A stretch of DNA of 64,000 bases, from assembly GCA_022592435.1 (NCBI GenBank), contig JABYQS010000015.1, positions 124,001 to 188,000 of the forward strand, read 5' to 3'. The DNA comes from Cerioporus squamosus (lineage: Eukaryota; Basidiomycota; Agaricomycetes; Polyporales; Polyporaceae). A program made the position numbers and the translations under genes. This document shows, one piece after another, positions 46,933-59,437 of the stretch. Position 1 is the first letter of the stretch. Each line of letters begins with the position of its first letter. The notes below the pieces were generated by a model. That model had not been told where the DNA came from and searched no databases. It saw only the letters and a list, made by a program, of their open reading frames with translations.

Positions 46933-47185
46933 ACGACGAACGCGCCTCGGCGCAACGACCATGTATGTATCCTGGAGCTCGATGCTCGAGGGTTGTCATC
47001 TCGGTATTTCGCATAATTGGTTGTATAGTGGTTGTGCTCATAATGTCCGAACGCACGGATTTTGGACCGGTGTTGTCGCGTATATCGTACAGTTCGTTGC
47101 TGCTGCCACCCCACCCCTCAGTATCACTAGCTATAATGCTATAACAATGTAATGCCGTGCATCGCTGTCCAAGCTCTGCCTGAGG

Positions 47186-48778
47186 TCACGAAGAGCTACC
47201 GCTCGCTGTACCACCACTAGTGCCACCTTCGCTGGGATTCGCACCCATGTTGAAGATATCGTCCATGCCCATCATGTCCATGGCACCACTGGTTGCCGGC
47301 TGGGCGAAGAAGTTGTCTCCCAGCGTCGAGATGTCGAAGTCGAAAGACGCTCCCTGTCCAGGCTCGGCCGGGGCCGCCGCGCTGGCACTGTCGCCGGGTT
47401 GCGATGTCCCTGCGGTGAAGCCTGCCAGGATGGTGCCAGGAGACGGTGCGGTAGCCGGGCCCTTCTGGAGATCCGACCCTGAGGGCGCCGAGGTGGGAGC
47501 ATCGCCGCCTGCAGACGCGCCTCTGAGTGACGCGAAGATATCCTCGCCATCGCCTGAAGCCTCGACGGACTGGAGTGCACTCAGGATGTCCATGTCGATT
47601 TGTTCCTCCTTCGGCTTGACCATCTGCGATCCAGCGTCAGGTCCGAAGAGGTTCGTGTCGGCGCCTCCGGGAGCCTGCGCAGGAGTCCCGAAGTATCCCA
47701 CGTCCATGTCCATGTCCAGGTCGAGCTCGATAGGCTTGTCTGCAGAGCTTCCGAGAGCTGGGTCGAGGGAACCCATCTCCCTGACCTGCCCGTCGGAGCT
47801 TGGCCCAGCCATGTCTATGTCACCGTCCAGTGTCAAGTCAATGTCGACACCGCGATTCGCAGCGTCTCCCAGGGCTGCCATGACAAGGTCTGGGGGCAGG
47901 GAAGCGCGTGCAGATCGTGGGGCAAGGGTAACAGGCGATGACAGACCGCTCGGGATCATCTCGTCTGGATGGATGCGAAGAGCGGAGGCGGAGAGGTCAA
48001 GCTTGTGTGGGAACGCTGGGCGGGAGAGGGACGACAAGGAGATGGTTGACTGGCGGCGTGCGGGTGTTATGCCAATGGGGGTGAGGCGCGGGCGGAGACT
48101 GCCGTCCATAGGCACGTCAGTCTGAGTAGAGGGCGTAGGTGAACCAGGCGGGGTTGTGACAGAAGCCGCAGAGGGAGAGGAAGCTTTAGCTGCTGCTGCC
48201 GCAGCGGCTGCCTCCTCCTCGGCTTTCAGGCGTTGTTCTTCGCGCGCGAGATCACGTTGAAGGACGGTTATTGCTCGCAACTGCATGGAGTTGTGTTAGG
48301 TGCATTCCAGTGCGTGCGAGTGGAAGGGACTCACGAGGTGCGACTCCATCGCGTCGCAGAGTTGATCGTACTTCACTATCTCTCTACCCAGAGAAGACAT
48401 CAGTGACCGTGGAGGACGTGGCGCATACTGCTGTATGCCACTGCGGAATATTCAGTCGGAGCACAAGTACTGAGGGATAACACGCACAGTCTCTTCACGT
48501 CCGTGTAGAAGCCATAGACCTGCCCGGTTTTGACGACTGCATTCTGTTCGCGACTACATTCGTGAGCTGCCAAGAGCTCGAAGAGTAGCACATACCTGGA
48601 GACAGGATGAAAGTGCCGTAACCTCTGCCTCCAGAATACCGAGTGGCGGAACGGGATCCGGGGGAGGTGGCATGGAGGTGCTGGCTGAGGAAGCGGCGGC
48701 ATCCTTCGCTGCGGGCGTGGTGCTGGGGGCGTTTGAAGTCGCCGAGCTCTTGCGTACCGGGCGTGGCTTAGGCGGCAT
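47186..48778 (-). CDS. Unrecognised acidic coiled-coil protein, possible transcription regulator
   Basis: Four exons, 48778-48596, 48543-48488, 48383-48335 and 48280-47186, 460 aa with agreeing phases. I do not recognise the family. The N-terminus is Pro/Ser/Ala-rich. The middle exons give a helical block (NAVVKTGQVYGFYTDVKRL; EIVKYDQLCDAMESHL; LRAITVLQRDLAREEQRLKA) that looks like a coiled-coil assembly domain of a multi-subunit complex. The C-terminal 250 residues are acidic with repeated Asp-Met/Phe clusters (IELDLDMDMDVGYFG; EEQIDMDILSALQ; FDFDISTLGDNFF; MDMMGMDDIFNMG), the composition of activation domains. A Mediator-like or co-activator subunit would fit, but that is a guess. It is divergent from VPS38 (364 bp) and convergent with the GYF gene. 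Confidence 0.6.
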
Positions 48779-49142
48779 AGGGAATACAAGCGTTCGAGGA
48801 AAGGAAGGTTACGAGCTGGTTGGGAACAAGCCAAGTGCCGCACGCGAGCTCCCGCGGCGCGGCGCGCGATCTCGCCTCCGTTCGCGCGCGTCACAGGCTC
48901 CCCGGGCTTCATGACCTCTTGCATCGACCACCACGTTCTTCGACATCCACGGCGGCGACGACGGCGACCTCGGCCACGGCTCCAGGAGGGTTTCATCTGT
49001 TCACTGCTGCATCAGCAACTATCGCTCTCTGCTAGACATATGCCCACAGCTGGAGATTTAGCTGCAACCACCTGATTCTACTCCACGTTCCCTGCCCTAT
49101 ATCTTCCTCGCCTAGGAGTACAAGTCGGAGGACCTGGGAGAG
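48779..49142. promoter_or_regulatory. Divergent promoter region, acidic protein / VPS38
   Basis: 364 bp between two opposed start codons, which must contain both core promoters. No TATA or other element identified with confidence. Confidence 0.4.
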
Positions 49143-52100
49143 ATGCAATCAACATCCCTATCGTCATGGTTTGGCAGCGACGCGGATATAGCTGCATACG
49201 CAGCTTCCACTCTCCCAGTAAGTGCAAGCAAGTCATATCATTAACGCATTCGCTCAACGTCAACGCCGGGGTATAGCGCCGCATTCGCCATATTACCTCC
49301 ATCCAGATCCGCAATCTGACCCCGTTCCCGCTCCGTGATGCGTTCGCCTCAGCACTCACCAAACCCTCCGAGCAATCTCAATTCACGCCGTACGGACATC
49401 TCGCGGACGACCTTGATGTCACTGTCGGTAGGAAACGCGGGCGACGCCTGTCGGCCGCTGGTTCAATACACTCAGGACATCGACGCGATGAGGATGGTTT
49501 GCCTGAGAGTCTGGACTTTTCCGGTGAGCCCTCTATGAGGAGGAGGACGTCTTCTCGGGCAAGCATACCCCTCTCGACGTCCGCAGGGTCCTCGAGTCCC
49601 AGATTGACGAGACGTTCTTCCAATGTCGGAAGTACTTCATCCATTCGCCCCTCGCAACGTTCTCGCACACTTTCTACCGCCTCCCAGCTTTCGCATCATA
49701 CCCATACTACATCATCCGTCGTATCCGGCGAGCTTGGTCCCTCGACCTCCTCGATCTTCCCTGACTTACTTCGGGACACCTCTCAGAAGAACCTTGAGAA
49801 GATCGTCCAGTCGCGCTTAGTTGAAACTTTCGTGACCATCACGCTACTACCCAGTGGCACGTCTTCAAGTAATTCGCGTCCGAGCGCGTCTACCGAAGAG
49901 TCATTGGATCGTCTCCGAGGTTCATCGTCGTCGCGGCCTTCGAGTCCGTCCCTCCTTGCTAAAGACAAAGTCTCGGAGAGGGATGGGTCTATCTCGAAAG
50001 CGAGCTCGAGGCGAAGTACGGTCGGTGCGACCACGAGTCCACGTTCTCCGATAACAACCGCGAGGCATGCACCGTCAGGTTCCTTATCCTCTGCGAAGAG
50101 CCCATTAGCCGGTCACGGGAAGTCGGGATCCCTTTCCCTTGCGAATGGTAGGATACCGAAGTCCCCATCGACAACTTCACCGCAGAAGGCGCGTTTTCCC
50201 ACTTCCTCCAAGACGTCACAATCCATTTCCGCGACATCTTCCCTGTCCGAGACCTCCCCGCATAAAGACGCTGCTGCGGGGTCCTCGGATGATACGCTGC
50301 CCGTCCCTGACTACATTTCCCCCATACACTGGCCTTCTACAAATCCCGTCTTCCAGCTTAGCAAGTATGAGTTCGCGCCTGGCACCGACTTGAGCGGAGC
50401 GAGGATGCGAGTCGAGATATGGGGTCGGTCAAGCCACGAGGGCGCATCTACCTTCCGCGAAAAGGCCACCTCGCGACAAGTGCCCGGCGGGACCGCTGAT
50501 GTGAAGGGCAAGGGGAAAGAGCAGCAAGCGGACGGGACAGAAGCAGATTCAGTCTGGAAGATCTTGGAGTCGTGGGATGTCGTCTTGAGCGAGATGAAAC
50601 CTTTACCGGAAGAGGCGAGTACGAGTTTCATAGTGTTCGCTGGACGTACTGACCAATTCCCTCTAGCTTGCTCGCAACCCCGCCCACATTCCATTCAACA
50701 GTCTGCTGATCACCCTATCCACTGGAGAGATTCTCTACCTGCCTCCTCGCTCTCTGCGCTCTATGTCGCATTCACGGGCACCGTCGCCTAGCGGCTACAA
50801 CTCTGATCCCGAGTCAGAAGTGCACCGAACTGGAACCAGAGAAGCAGACTTGCAATCTTCAAGACTCGATCTCAGCTTTGAGAGCTTGCCTACCAGTCCG
50901 ACCACTAGCGAGCTGGATGGGACGTACCGCCGGAAGCGAGCGGTGAAGTCCGCCAATTGGCATGATCTACTGAAGTACGTTGCCGCATCCCTTTGTATCA
51001 TTGGTTGAGATTGACATGGTGCCAGGCTGATCAACTTGCAAACGGTCATCTTGGATACGAAGCAGTCGCTGGAAGAGGTCGTCCGTCAGATCGACAAGGC
51101 GGTCGTGCATAACGAGGCCGTCATCCTAGTGAGTCCGATTTCATTCCTTGGCCGACTTGTGGCATAGCATCAGAGCTGCCTAAGGGATACACTGTCTGGG
51201 CTACCTTTGCTGACGGCGTATGCACCCTTTGTTGACTACAGGCTCGCGAAGTCTCAGAACGCGAAGCCTGGATAGCTGAACTCCAAGACGAGCGATTGAC
51301 AGTCGATCGGGAGTCGGAATCGTGTAGGTCTGGTCATCCGGACACGGCGGGATCAACGCTAATGTCTTTCCTTCAGTGCGCAATCAAATATCTGCTCGAA
51401 GGGAGGACCTTCGAAGACGTCGCAAGCTGCTCGAGCAGGCTCGACGACTGCATCAAGAGGACCTGTCAGAAGAGGTACGCATGGACGAGAGCATCTCGGA
51501 GGAACGGTGCGTATGCAATCTAGCCGCTATTACCTTCCTCAGCTGAGATCTTCTTCACCTAGTACACGACTGTCGTCATTGCGCACCCTGCTGCCGATCA
51601 TGCGCAGCAATCTTATCTCTATCGTCTCTTTCATATACCCCATAGAGCTTGTCTCCCCACCCGACCTCCTTTTCTCCGTCCTCGGTGTTCCCCTACCCAT
51701 CCCGGTTGCGGCTACGGATCCTGCACCACCTCTCACCCTCCCAAACTACAAAGACGTGACGGAGGACAGCGTGGCCACAGCCCTCGGATACTCAGCGCAG
51801 GTCGTCCAGCTGCTCTCCGCCTATATGGGACATAGGCTGGTGTACCCGGTGACGTGTGTTGGTAGCCGGAGCATGATCAAGGACGGCATCTCTGCGATGG
51901 TGGGCCCAAGGAAGTGAGTCTTGCCCGTTCATCGTCCTTGGCGTGTCGATTTCAAACCGACGTACGTCATCACAGCTTCCCCCTGTTCTCCAAAGGCGTG
52001 GACACGTACCGGTTCGAGTACGGCGTGTTCCTGCTCAACAAGGACATTGAAATGGTAAGCGCCTACAAGTCCGGCTTCAGTGCATTCCTTAGCTGACTGA

Positions 52101-52942
52101 TGCCTGACATTAGCTTATGAGCGAGAGAAATCTCCGTGCCCTGGACATGCGCCATACCCTGCCGAACCTGAAGAACCTGTTGCTGACGCTCACGGATAAC
52201 GTCCAACACCCCATCCCGTAAGCAGCCACTTTGATTCTTGTTTCCGAGGACTTGATGCTGATATTAACGTCAATTCACGTTCCTCGGGTGCAGTGGCCAC
52301 CGCGTTGCTTCCTCGTCCGTGTCGATCTCGTCCCTGCAGTCCCAGTCGCCTGTCCCGGCAGAGGCGTCTCTCGCTGCGGACACCAGGCCAGGCACAGAAG
52401 CCGGTGCAGAACCTCAAGGTCACGTCAACAATGACAAGGATGGGGCTGCCACTACTGCTAGCTCCTCTGCCTCCGCGTTGGAGAATGGTGCAGGGGCTGG
52501 TCCGAGTAGGAGCAGCACTCCTCCCGCGAGCGGCGCGACGACCCCGACGAAGGCGTCGACTCAGCGCAAGTCGCGGTACCTCCCGGACCTCGCGCCTCTC
52601 ACGGGCTTCTTGACGTTGCGCGGCCGGTATGGCGCTGGCCAGAAGCCAACACTGAAGGCAGCCGCGGAGACGCCGGAAGAAGCTCAGACGTCGGCTGACG
52701 GCGCCGCCGTGGGTCAGGCGGGGGAGCCGGGCGAGGAGGGCGCAGGCGGGGACGACGAGGACGATAGGAGGACGATCCGCGGTGTCAAAACCGGTGGGAC
52801 TGTCAGCGGCGACGAGGATGTCGAGGAGGTCGTCGAGGGGAAGGTGCTTGCGAATGGCCATGCGAAAGGCGGCGCTGCCAATGGCCGGGAGAAGGTCGCG
52901 GACGCTGTGGCGCACCCACCGTCATTGGTTGTGAGCTCATAG
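49143..52942 (+). CDS. vps38: VPS38/UVRAG, subunit of class III PI3-kinase complex II
   Basis: Ten exons: 49143-49217, 49277-50614, 50667-50974, 51026-51128, 51242-51323, 51377-51474, 51543-51913, 51976-52054, 52114-52217 and 52294-52942; 1,068 aa with agreeing phases. Works with Vps34, Vps15 and Beclin/Atg6 on endosomes. Evidence: RRIRHITSIQIRNLTPFPLR near the start, a C2-like region (PVPDYISPIHWPSTNPVF; GARMRVEIWGRSS; HIPFNSLLITLSTGE; ILYLPPRSLRS), and coiled-coil blocks (LINLQTVILDTKQSLEEVVR; AREVSEREAWIAELQDE). The BARA-like end has LPIMRSNLISIVSFIYPIEL, GYSAQVVQLLSAYMGHRLVY, RFEYGVFLLNKDIEMLMSE and MRHTLPNLKNLLLTL. The intron at 50615-50666 has a GC donor (GAG|GCGAGT); no GT donor gives the correct frame at normal length. 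Long Ser-rich inserts make it larger than human UVRAG. Confidence 0.88.
50615..50666 (+). other. GC-AG intron in VPS38
   Basis: 52-nt intron with donor GCGAGT preceded by GAG, branch-like TACTGAC and acceptor CTCTAG. It joins KPLPEE to LARNPAHIPF in frame. Confidence 0.7.
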
Positions 52943-54897
52943 TAATCGTGCCCGCCATGCGGTCGCCGCCCTTTCCGCGTCGCGGTCGGTCTGTCCAGGT
53001 GTCCATCACGGCGCGCCAAGTCCCGACGCGTAAAGCTATGATACGGACACAGAGATGCGAGATGCGGGCACGTACATACTCTATTGCTTATTTGTTTCGT
53101 AGTACCATACGTTCACATACCTTACGGGATTGCGCGGTTGTGCTGTGCCTATGTTGTTCTCTACTTTACATACCTACCTACGCTCCTTTGCGGACACACT
53201 CTCAATGGATGTTCTGCTTGTTCTGCCAACGTCTAATGGGCGACACGCAATAGGCGGCTATGTAGGTCGCCGTACCCCGACGTCGCGTAACCGCGCCTTG
53301 CGGTTCCGAGATCAGCCCGCACTCGCTTAGGTGGTGCGCGGAAGCAAAGGGAAATTTGTGGCGCAGCGGGGCCCTTCTGACGGTTCTGCGCGGGAAATGA
53401 AAGGGTGCACGCAGCACGACATATGTAAGGCACGATGGTCCACTAGGTGTACACCTCGCCCGGTTGTCTCTATGGCAGCGGTGTGCGGTATACACGGGGC
53501 GATAGCTCTGTATCGCGCGTCAACGTTCGTCCATGGCCCAAGGACGGCCGCCGCCAGGCGTCGCTCTGTCGGGCGAGGACGACCCAGCGGACTCCGTAAT
53601 TGCGCCTCGCGGAGCGGGCCGGCAAGATTGCATTGGGTCTTGACAACCGTGTCCGCTGGTCAATCTGTGTGCGCCATGGAGCGGGCGAGGCGAGAGATGC
53701 GCGCGGAGTCTGGTCGCAAAGGAATAAAAGCTGACCCGCAAGGTGGTCCCGTTCCTGCGCCTGCCCTTCACGCGGTCTTTCACGTCGCGTAGACGACATA
53801 GACGCGGAGCACGCAGCCTGGCGAGTGGGAGAACGGAGGAGAACGGGCGTGGACCGATCTGTCCTCGCCAATACAGACGGCGACCCTATGAGAATTGCGT
53901 GGGAGGTGGGATCTGTCTGTGTGCGCATGAGAACGGATGGCCGGTTGCATGCGCAGGATAGATTCTGCACGTCGGTGACCGAGACATCGTACGGAAGCAT
54001 GCATTATCAATGCTGTAAACGCTGTTTGATTGACTGAATGGTGGTTATGTCGAGATCGGCCGTTCCGAGCTTTTGCAGTGAACATTTACACTCTGTGATG
54101 CACAGTGTCATTGCAAGCGGCCACCATGGACGGGGTTCTGCGAGTAACTGAAGAACATAGACAGGGGAAGGACGGAGAACAGCGCAAGAGCCGATTATGT
54201 GTTACGGGACAACGGGCGCCAAGAAGATCGGGAATCTCCTTTTTCGGGGAGAAGCGCGGGCGCCTGGGACAAACGCGGGCCATGCCGAGTCGGAGCTGGG
54301 CGGTGCTGAGAGCTGGCGGTGGCTGAGGCTGGGGGACGTGCTCAGAAGAAGGCCGGGTGTGAAAGGAGGAGTCGAAGGCGGTTGGCGAGGCGGAAAGGCA
54401 AAGCAGACGGCAAAAGTGAAGGATTGATGAGAGTTTCAAGGGGCGCTATGGGCTCGGCCGCGTTGGTAGTCGGAGGTTTAAATTCGGGGGTCTGCCTGGC
54501 GGGCGTGCATTTAGAGTTGCTTGCTCTTCCCCAGTAAGGACGCCCTGTACACCGCTAATAGTCCTTGTCGCTGCTCTCGACATCCTCTTGCTATCAAAAG
54601 GCCTCAGCGTACGCCCTGCTCGCCCCCGCACCCGTCTCTCCTCTGACCGCGACTGCCAGCAGTACTCCCGATACTTGTACCAACATAGTCGTTATAGACG
54701 GGCTAAAAATCAGCTGGCAGGTGCGTCTCCCCAGCCCTCCCCACGTCCAGACACTCAGCATCTGCTTCGCTGGCGTGTCCTCCGCAGGATTACCCTTGTG
54801 CAATTAGGCTTATCTCACTCGCTACTCTAACCCTTCTGCTCAATCTGCTCTCTGTCGACCATCTTGGAGCAAAAGTATTCCCCGTCTTTCCTTCACT
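52943..54897. other. Long intergenic region upstream of the Pumilio gene
   Basis: Nearly 2 kb between VPS38 and the Pumilio gene, both on the plus strand. No frame with family features was seen on either strand. The 3' part (54500-54897) is CT-rich, as in long fungal 5' leaders, and likely includes the Pumilio promoter and 5' untranslated region. Confidence 0.4.
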
Positions 54898-57800
54898 ATG
54901 AGTACTACTTTGGATGCCTCTACTTCCCCCGCCAACCCTCGTCAGACGAACGACGAGAGGATCCAGAGCCCCCCCGCTTTCTTGGACCTCGCCGATTCGG
55001 TGCGCGCTTCTTCCCTTTCCATACTCCCCTTCCATGACTCCTGAACGCGTCCCTTGTCCTTCAGGCTGCGAGACTCGGTGGTAATATGTCCGACATGACC
55101 GCTGTGAGTTTCTTCATCCATCGCCGAGCCAGTCAGAGTTGCGTAAGCTGACCTGTTGCTCATCGGCAAGCAGCAGCGCGCCATCAAGCGCATGGAGCAC
55201 GAGCGTCAACGCGCTATCCAGCGCAGGATGTTCGAGGACCAGATGCGCGCTCTGGAGCAGCAGCAGGCTCGGGAGCTGCTCAACATCCCTCTCGAGGCTT
55301 CTCAGCACCTCGCTGTCTCGGCGCCTACGACTCCGCCGCGTGTCAACGCGGTGTTGAGCGACGACCACTCGCCGACATATTCCTCCAGCCTCGCCCGCCA
55401 TGTGGTAGACGCGGACATGCTGTCCCAGGCCGTCGGGAAAGCGGACAAGCGTAAGTCGGTCACCTACGCTCCCTCCGTCAACCATTCCCCGGAGCTGCCT
55501 TCTGGCAACCAGTCCTTCGCGCGCCCCGGGGGCGCGAAGAGCATGCCGGCCAGCCGTCGCACTTCCGCGAGTGAGCACGACGAGGAGCTCGCAGGTCATC
55601 TGCAGGGTCTCTCCCTGGCGGGTGAGCGGGCCGACCGGATCTCGACGCCATCCGGTGCTATTCCCCAGTCCATCCTCCGCTCGAACAGCGGCCGTTTCAC
55701 CAACGACCACGCCAACGTATATAACGCCGGCATGATGTTGGATGAGCAGTTGGATCAGGAGATGCACAGTGCGTACGCTTCCTTTTCCATCCTTTATGCC
55801 CTTCTGAAATGTGTTTCAGATGCCATGCGTCATCTTCCTACTTCGGACGAGGACAAGTTCACAAACGGCTTTGCGAAGGTGCGTCGCTACTCTCCTCCGT
55901 TCGTTTCCATCCCTTACCTACACGTTAAGCGGTCTTCTGCTGCTGCGCTTGATCTCGCGCCACTCTCCCATACGCCCCCTCGCGCCTCTTCTCTCGGACG
56001 CCCGTTGGAAAACTTTCAGAAGCCCTCCGAGTGGCCACAGTTCAACGGCAGCGGGCGCATGCCAGACACCCTCAGTCGTAGCGATCGCCGCAACGTCACG
56101 AACCCGACCATGACCCTGTCACCCAGCGTGAACGACTTCGCTGGTCCCAAGGCCAATGGCACCGTCTCCGGCACCACGACGCCACTTCTTCAGCAGGTGT
56201 CGCAGGGGCTTTCCCAAGGACTTTCGTCGCGTCGCGGATCACCGCTCAGCTTAGGTGATACGCTGTCTTCCATCACTTCTGCCCGCTCTGTCCCCGCCAC
56301 ACCCCTTCCGGGCATGCCTGGCTCGGCCGGGTCGCTCGCCAAAGCTCCTGGCACTCCGCTGTCTGGCGATCCGCACAACATCAACGGTATCCTTAGCGCG
56401 CAGCTCTCGCGTCAGTTGAGCGAAGATAGCGAGCTCAATCCTTCGCTTTCCCGCATGCCTTCGGGTCAGTTTGATAGCAGCCCGTTGAGCTTCAACTCCA
56501 TCCAGAACGGGATTGACGAGGTGAGTTATAGATTGCTGATCGCCCTGCTTTGGATCATGATGCTCATGATCACCACAGCAATACGGTGGAGACGGCGTCT
56601 ACGGCCTCTCGGGCGGCATTGACAACAGCAGCTACAACTCGTACGGGTTTGAGGCAGGCGGTCGCGGAGCTGGTGTCGGCTCCACTGGATCGACTGCGCT
56701 CTATCACCACAACGGTGCCAAGTATGGCTTCAACATGAACGGCCGCCCCAACGGTGCGGATGGTAAGATGAACGGTTTGCACGGACCTAAGCACAAGCGT
56801 GGTGACATTGACCGTGAGTGTACGTCTGTTGATAACTTGCATCTTCAGCGAATGCCACGCTGACACTCCTGCGTAGTCAATCGGTTCGCGGGTACGCGTT
56901 TGGAGGACCTTGTGGGCGAGATCCCGCAGCTCTGCAAGGACCAGCACGGGTGTCGTTACCTGCAGAAGAAGCTTGAGGAGGGTGTTCCGGAGCACCGTGA
57001 CATGATCTTCCGCGAGACGTTCGGTCATTTCGCGGACCTCATGACGGGTATGTGGTAATCGCCGCGCGTTCTCTCACTAGACTCATCGTCTTCCTACTTC
57101 TAGATCCCTTCGGCAACTATCTCTGCCAGAAGCTCCTTGAGTACTCCACGGACGAACAGAGGAACGTTATCTGCGAGTCCGTCGCGCAAGAACTGGTCAA
57201 CATTTCCCTGAACATGCACGGTACCCGCGCGGTCCAGAAGATGATTGACTTTTTGTCTACTCGCAGGCAGGCAAGTGTCGAACCAGTCGTTTCTCTTATA
57301 CCACTTACAGTGGGGATCCATCAGACTGACTTCAGCTGCAACATGCAGATTCATTCCATCATCCTTGCTTTGAGCTTGCACGTCGTCGTGCTGATCAAGG
57401 ATCTGAACGGCAACCACGTGATCCAGAAGTGCCTCAACAAGCTTGCGCCGGAGGACAACCAGGTAAGCTTGGTTGCTACGCGTGCTTCTATGAAAGCTGA
57501 GAGCGAGCTAACCTCATGGGGGATATGCAGTTCATCTACAACGCTGTCGCGGCGAACTGCGTTGAGGTCGCCACTCACCGCCACGGATGCTGCGTGCTGC
57601 AGCGTTGCATTGACCATGCATCGGAGCACCAGCGCGTCCAGCTTGTGAACGAGATCACGTACAACGCGCTCACCCTCGTGCAGGATCCTTACGGCAACTA
57701 TGTGAGTCCGCATTCTCCGATGCAGCGGAAGTTTTCGCAGACGTCTGATACTGATGCCGGGTTAAAGGTGGTCCAATACATCCTGGACCTGAACGACAAC

Positions 57801-58652
57801 CGCTTCAGCGACGCGGTCATCCGCCAGTTTGCTGGGAACGTCTGCGCCTTGTCGGTACAGAAGTTCAGCTCCAACGTGATCGAGAAGGTGCGTACATGCC
57901 AAGTTGAGATGTCCGGATGGTGGCTCATCAGTACCTCCCGCAGTGCATCCGAGTCGCCGAGCACAGTACGCGCAAGATGCTCATCAGCGAGCTTCTCAAC
58001 CGAACCCGCCTGGAGAAACTGTTGCGAGATTCCTATGGCAATTACTGTGTGCAGGTGCGTCGCCCCCCATCATCGCGCTGACTCAACGTGTAGGGTATGC
58101 TGAGCGTGAGCATCGCAGACCGCACTAGATTACGCTGAGCCCGCGCAACGTGCTCTCCTCGTTGAGGGCATCCGCCCTGTCCTGCCCCTCATCCGGAACA
58201 CCCCCTACGGCAAGAGGATTCAGAACAAGCTCCAGCGCGAGCACAACGACGGCTTCGGCGGCGGAGGAGGCTACCATCACAACCAGCAGGCGCTGGTCAA
58301 CATGGCGCTCGGCAATCAGGGCATGGGTATGGGCCACGGGCCCGCCGGAGGCCGCCATATGTCCCACCTCCAGGCAGGCGCGTTGGCGGACGCGTACACG
58401 GCCCAGAACGGGCTGTATGCGCTTCAAGGCGGCCCTGGCTTGCACGCGCCCCAGCTGCATGGGCTTCAGTCGCACTCGATTGACAGCTACGTAATGCAGG
58501 GCTCGAACAACCATAGCCCCGGTCTCACCCCGCCGCACTCCCATGCCGGCGCTGGTGCGTTCTCTGGCGTGTCTTCCTACGGCAACGTCAACTCGTTCCC
58601 TGTCGGCGTTGCGGCGGACCCCTACCAGCGGACCTTCGGCTACGGCATGTGA
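54898..58652 (+). CDS. Pumilio/PUF RNA-binding protein
   Basis: Sequence-specific 3' UTR-binding repressor of mRNA. 13 exons: 54898-54999, 55065-55103, 55171-55768, 55820-55878, 55930-56520, 56579-56813, 56877-57047, 57104-57270, 57349-57462, 57531-57701, 57768-57887, 57944-58054, 58119-58652; 1,003 aa. The PUF domain (about 545-860) has eight repeats with recognition triplets: DQHGCRYLQKKL, DPFGNYLCQKLL, NMHGTRAVQKMI, DLNGNHVIQKCL, HRHGCCVLQRCI, DPYGNYVVQYIL, QKFSSNVIEKCI and DSYGNYCVQTAL. These follow the classical Pumilio order (UGUANAUA-type target), except that repeat 5 has Cys rather than Arg as stacking residue. The N-terminal 540 residues are disordered; the C-terminus is Gly/His/Gln-rich. 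The exon 8 donor is GC. The exon 3 acceptor (55170) is the best of several. Confidence 0.93.
57271..57348 (+). other. GC-AG intron in the Pumilio gene
   Basis: 78-nt intron with the classical GC donor CAG|GCAAGT and acceptor ATGCAG. It joins STRRQ to IHSIILALSL within PUF repeats 3-4. The alternative GT two codons later gives a stop in frame. Confidence 0.75.
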
Positions 58653-59437
58653 GCCGGTCAGGTCCTGGATGGCCCCTCTGGACTCCCGCTAGCGGTCCCA
58701 AGTCAAGAACATATGCATATCTCAAGTCACTCCTTTGCTCCCCTCGTACTGTCCCCGTAATCGCTCCCCGCTTGCCATCCTGACGCATGCGGGATTATAC
58801 CTATGTCGGCTCGCTATGAACCCTGTTTACTATCCTCCCGGGCTCTTCCTCACCGCCGTCTTGTCGGCATCATGCATTCCGGGCTCTCCTCTCTCTCTCG
58901 AGTATACTACCAGCATCGCGCAATTGTATTTTGCCATCCCCGCATCAACAGGTGTTCGTCATATAACTCGCTCTTCTCGCTTTCTGACTCCCGCTCCGTG
59001 CACTATACACAATCCCAATTCCGAACAAGAAACCCATAACCCATAACCCACACACATCCATCCTACTCGCCTTTTATATCGCTTGCTGCTCGCGCACTTA
59101 TACTGACTGCCATTTGTTACATTTGTACTGCGTACTCCTTCACACTTGTACAGCGTACCCACCTTTGCAATCTCTCTCCCGTCCCGCTCCCCCCATTCCT
59201 AGGCCCCGTAATTTGTCCTTATAGTATATCGAGCGCATTATTTGTTTGTCATCCTGTACTTATTCTGCAATCTACGAGTCGTTTGATTAGGTCCAGGAAA
59301 GCTTTAGCCGTAAAGGCATGTGTGATGGTGTGTGAAGGGAGGAACGACGTAGCCACGTGGCGTGAACGTTGCTGCAGCATCGCGCCGCAGGCTTTCGCAG
59401 GATCTCTGCACTTAACCACGAGCAGCAGTGCCCGAAC
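58653..59437. other. Intergenic region, Pumilio 3' / methyltransferase 5'
   Basis: About 785 bp in tandem orientation. It is AT- and CT-rich with short direct repeats (AACCCATAACCCATAACCCA near 59029-59050). No further gene seen. Confidence 0.45.

Noticed and set aside
47220..48125. 301-codon plus-strand frame opposite the acidic protein
   Set aside because: Antisense shadow; the minus-strand model has four exons with agreeing phases.
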